Both the position numbers and the translations under genes were made by a program. A stretch of 64,000 bases of DNA, taken from assembly GCA_029379385.1 (NCBI GenBank), contig CM055618.1:6644134-6708133 (forward strand), written 5' to 3'. Shown piece by piece: positions 61,799-64,000 of this stretch (the first letter of the stretch is position 1; each line of letters starts with the position of its first letter). The notes under the pieces were generated by a model. That model did no database searches and had not been told where the DNA came from. It saw nothing but the letters and a program-made list of their open reading frames with translations. The DNA is from Quillaja saponaria (lineage: Eukaryota; Streptophyta; Magnoliopsida; Fabales; Quillajaceae).

Positions 61799-64000
61799 CT
61801 AGCTGAGGAGCTCACTAGGATGCAAGGGTCAAAAGTCGATCTAAATCTAGGTGTATTTTCCCTTCTTCAAAAGGCAACCTGAACTCCCCAACTAGACCTC
61901 CTTATTGATCATCAGTTCAGCCGAGGGATCATCTGCGTACTTACTTGTCATAGTCTAGGTATAATTCTTCTGAAATATATTAAAACAACGAATTGGATTT
62001 TCGTAAAACAACATTAAAAATAAGTAAAAATTTACATAAATATCTCTGGCACAAGGAGTAACGAATTCCCCAGTATTCGTCCTACTCTTTCTCTTGTCGT
62101 TGTGCTCGTACACCTTCTCAAATAAGACTAAGTGACCATTCTTTTTTTCTTACATTATATAAAATAAAAAATAAAAAAAAAGTTAACAAGGCAATTAAAT
62201 ATATATAAATTAATAAGAATTAAATAATTAATTTAAATCAATCACTTACCAAGGAGTTATAGTGGCTAATAAAGGTATGGGAGCCCCTAGAATGTATGCT
62301 CACATGTGGCATCAGAAAACGGTTCTCCCTGTTGAATGTGGAATAAGCCTGTCATCGCTCAGCATGCACATGTTAGACATCCTGTCAAAGATCTCTGGTA
62401 ATATCTTCTTCGGATCCTTCCCCTTCCAAGCTAGGGGTCACCAGTCTCTATTACCGCCATTATGTCTCTTTGTAGTTTACAATGCATATATGTCCGATAA
62501 GCGCTCAACGGCTGTAGTCTCCCAAACTTCATGAATAACTTTGTCTGGTACTGCACCATCACTGACCCTATATGTTCTAAAAAAAAAAAAAACAAACAAA
62601 GCCATTATTAAGAACATTTATAGAATGAATTTTATGCTAAATTAAATAAATAACTTAATGAAAGTGCTAAATAAAATATCAATGACATCCCGGGGATAGC
62701 CATGATACTAAATAATAGGTTGAGACTTAAAGCAAATTAAATTGCCAGAATGTCCCTCATAACTCTATGTGATTCAGCTATAATAAGAAACATATTTACT
62801 TACTATGTATGTAATATAAAATAAAAAAATAACTATGAAAGATAAGAAAGAAAATAATAATAATAAATAAATATTTACACATTGGTGAATCCAACGTGCA
62901 CTTCCTAGATGGTAATCCTAAACACATTAGTCACCATCACCATCTGTTATAGGACACAGCTCGTGGCTTGTATGCCTGATCCTAAGATGATGATGGAGAT
63001 ATATCGAGTAGTGCACGATAAGGAACTGTCGATGTACAATGGAATGTTGATAGAAGGGGTTATGTATGTGATGATAATATTGATTGAATACCTTCAGTGA
63101 ATGGAGTACCAGGAAGTGATTTATGCATGTTTGTTGCATTTGATCTGTATTTAACTCTTTTAGATCCACCACTTCCATTGAAAATGATAAATACCCAAAT
63201 CATTTCATTATATAAGAGTGATTTATGCATGTCGTCTACCACCTTCAACTCATTCTAATAGTATGATCATATCCCATTCAAGACAAATCCAATGAGATGC
63301 TAAATCTCTTCATTTCCTTATATCTAAATTTTGATAACATTTCCTTATTATCTTTTAAGTGCATAACATAGACACGATAACACTGTGACTATGTATACAC
63401 CCGGAAAGCATAAAAAAATGATAACCATCAAAATTTCAAACAAATGAATGAAAAGCATAGCATCTCTCAAAGTAGAATGATTTTTTTTATTCTTAAAATG
63501 TTCAACTTGAAAAATTCAAGGATCGATAACAAATGAATACTATCTTTGTTCATAATTAAATGAACATTAACATGTGAATTCATTGATACCTACCGATCCT
63601 AGAACAAATATCAATGAATTAATGTGTACACCATTTAACTACACAAGAATTTCAAATAAAATGTGCTTAAATCACTTTGCTTGTAAATTTGGCGTAGCTC
63701 ATTAGTGTTCTCCTAATAAACCAAATTCTGTTTCAATCAATTAAGTTTCCATTGAAACACAGAATATAAACTTTCAAAATTCATTCCAATTGGTTTTCAC
63801 CTAACAAACCAAGTTCAAATTCACTTTTACAATCCAAAAGTCAAACCTAGACTGATTTGTGCATGCATATATAGCAATAAAATTCTAACACAAAACAACT
63901 TAGCCTAAAAATCCTAACTTACCCCCGATTCCTTATTTTTCAAATATCAACCAACTTAATTTCAATTAAAATTCTACATTCATAACCAAAATCAAAAACC

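Larger units (their letters stand above)
60602..64000 (-). mobile_element. CACTA-type transposon, one end visible, runs off the window
   Basis: The end reads TACTACAAGAAAATCAAAG, one base different from CACTACAAGAAAAT at 7746. The next 450 bp contain many copies of TGGCGAGGGA or its complement, with variants (60664-61020), a subterminal array distinct in sequence from that of the 7746-18125 element, so this is a different family. Inside are minus-strand remnants. One at 61541-61798 includes KIAFATDIAVMNANQIQSFF and ETFQEMLQTLNLTGD. Another at about 62262-62540 includes TTKRHNGGNRDW. They look like En/Spm-type accessory or transposase tails. The right end was not found. Confidence 0.55.

Noticed and set aside
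1..64000. tRNA, rRNA or CRISPR-type arrays
   Set aside because: No cloverleaf with matching boxes, rRNA core or regular spacer-repeat array was seen; the only Pol III-like boxes are in the SINE.

Overview
The window is AT-rich eudicot nuclear DNA. Intron-split plant genes, TATA-rich intergenic DNA and nested plant transposons show this; the genus cannot be told from sequence alone, and a woody dicot is only a guess. Three host genes are supported. (1) A SUF4/BuGZ-type C2H2 zinc-finger gene (1881-5925, +) has seven coding exons, and one of them carries an apparent 1-nt frameshift. (2) RGTB, the beta subunit of Rab geranylgeranyl transferase (41465-47060, +), has nine coding exons giving 313 residues and an apparent GC-AG first intron. 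(3) An intact intronless F-box gene of the UNUSUAL FLORAL ORGANS (UFO/FIMBRIATA) type (47653-48972, -) lies tail-to-tail with RGTB. Two of the three belong to families known for flowering control.

The rest is mostly mobile DNA. From left to right: a copia-like 3' end and LTR (1-571); a degenerate minisatellite in front of the zinc-finger gene; a 10.4-kb CACTA element (7746-18125) carrying two insertions of one high-copy repeat family; a nest of four more copies of that family (20889-33455); a tRNA-type SINE; a dead Ty3/gypsy element (35102-40897, -) ending about 570 bp before the RGTB start codon; a pararetrovirus-like element with LTR-like ends (51434-59000, -) bracketed by a 0.87-kb direct repeat; and one end of a second CACTA element (60602 to the window edge). 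RGTB introns also hold a hAT-type and a Tourist-type MITE.

The repeat family has six members (8687-12848, 15664-16622, 20889-28113, 23600-26585, 28291-33455, 30437-33055). All have TG..CA-like ends; five are bounded by exact 5-bp target duplications, and two of these are nested inside siblings. They look like very long solo LTRs. Five members share a G+C-rich module and a pair of short palindromes, one of which keeps its pairing by matched changes in both arms.

The most unusual locus is 50573-59883. It reads repeat A, LTR, internal region with movement-protein-like, coat/Gag-like, protease and reverse-transcriptase remnants but no recognisable integrase, LTR, repeat A'. The A/A' copies have diverged about as much as the LTR copies, so the duplication may date from the insertion itself.
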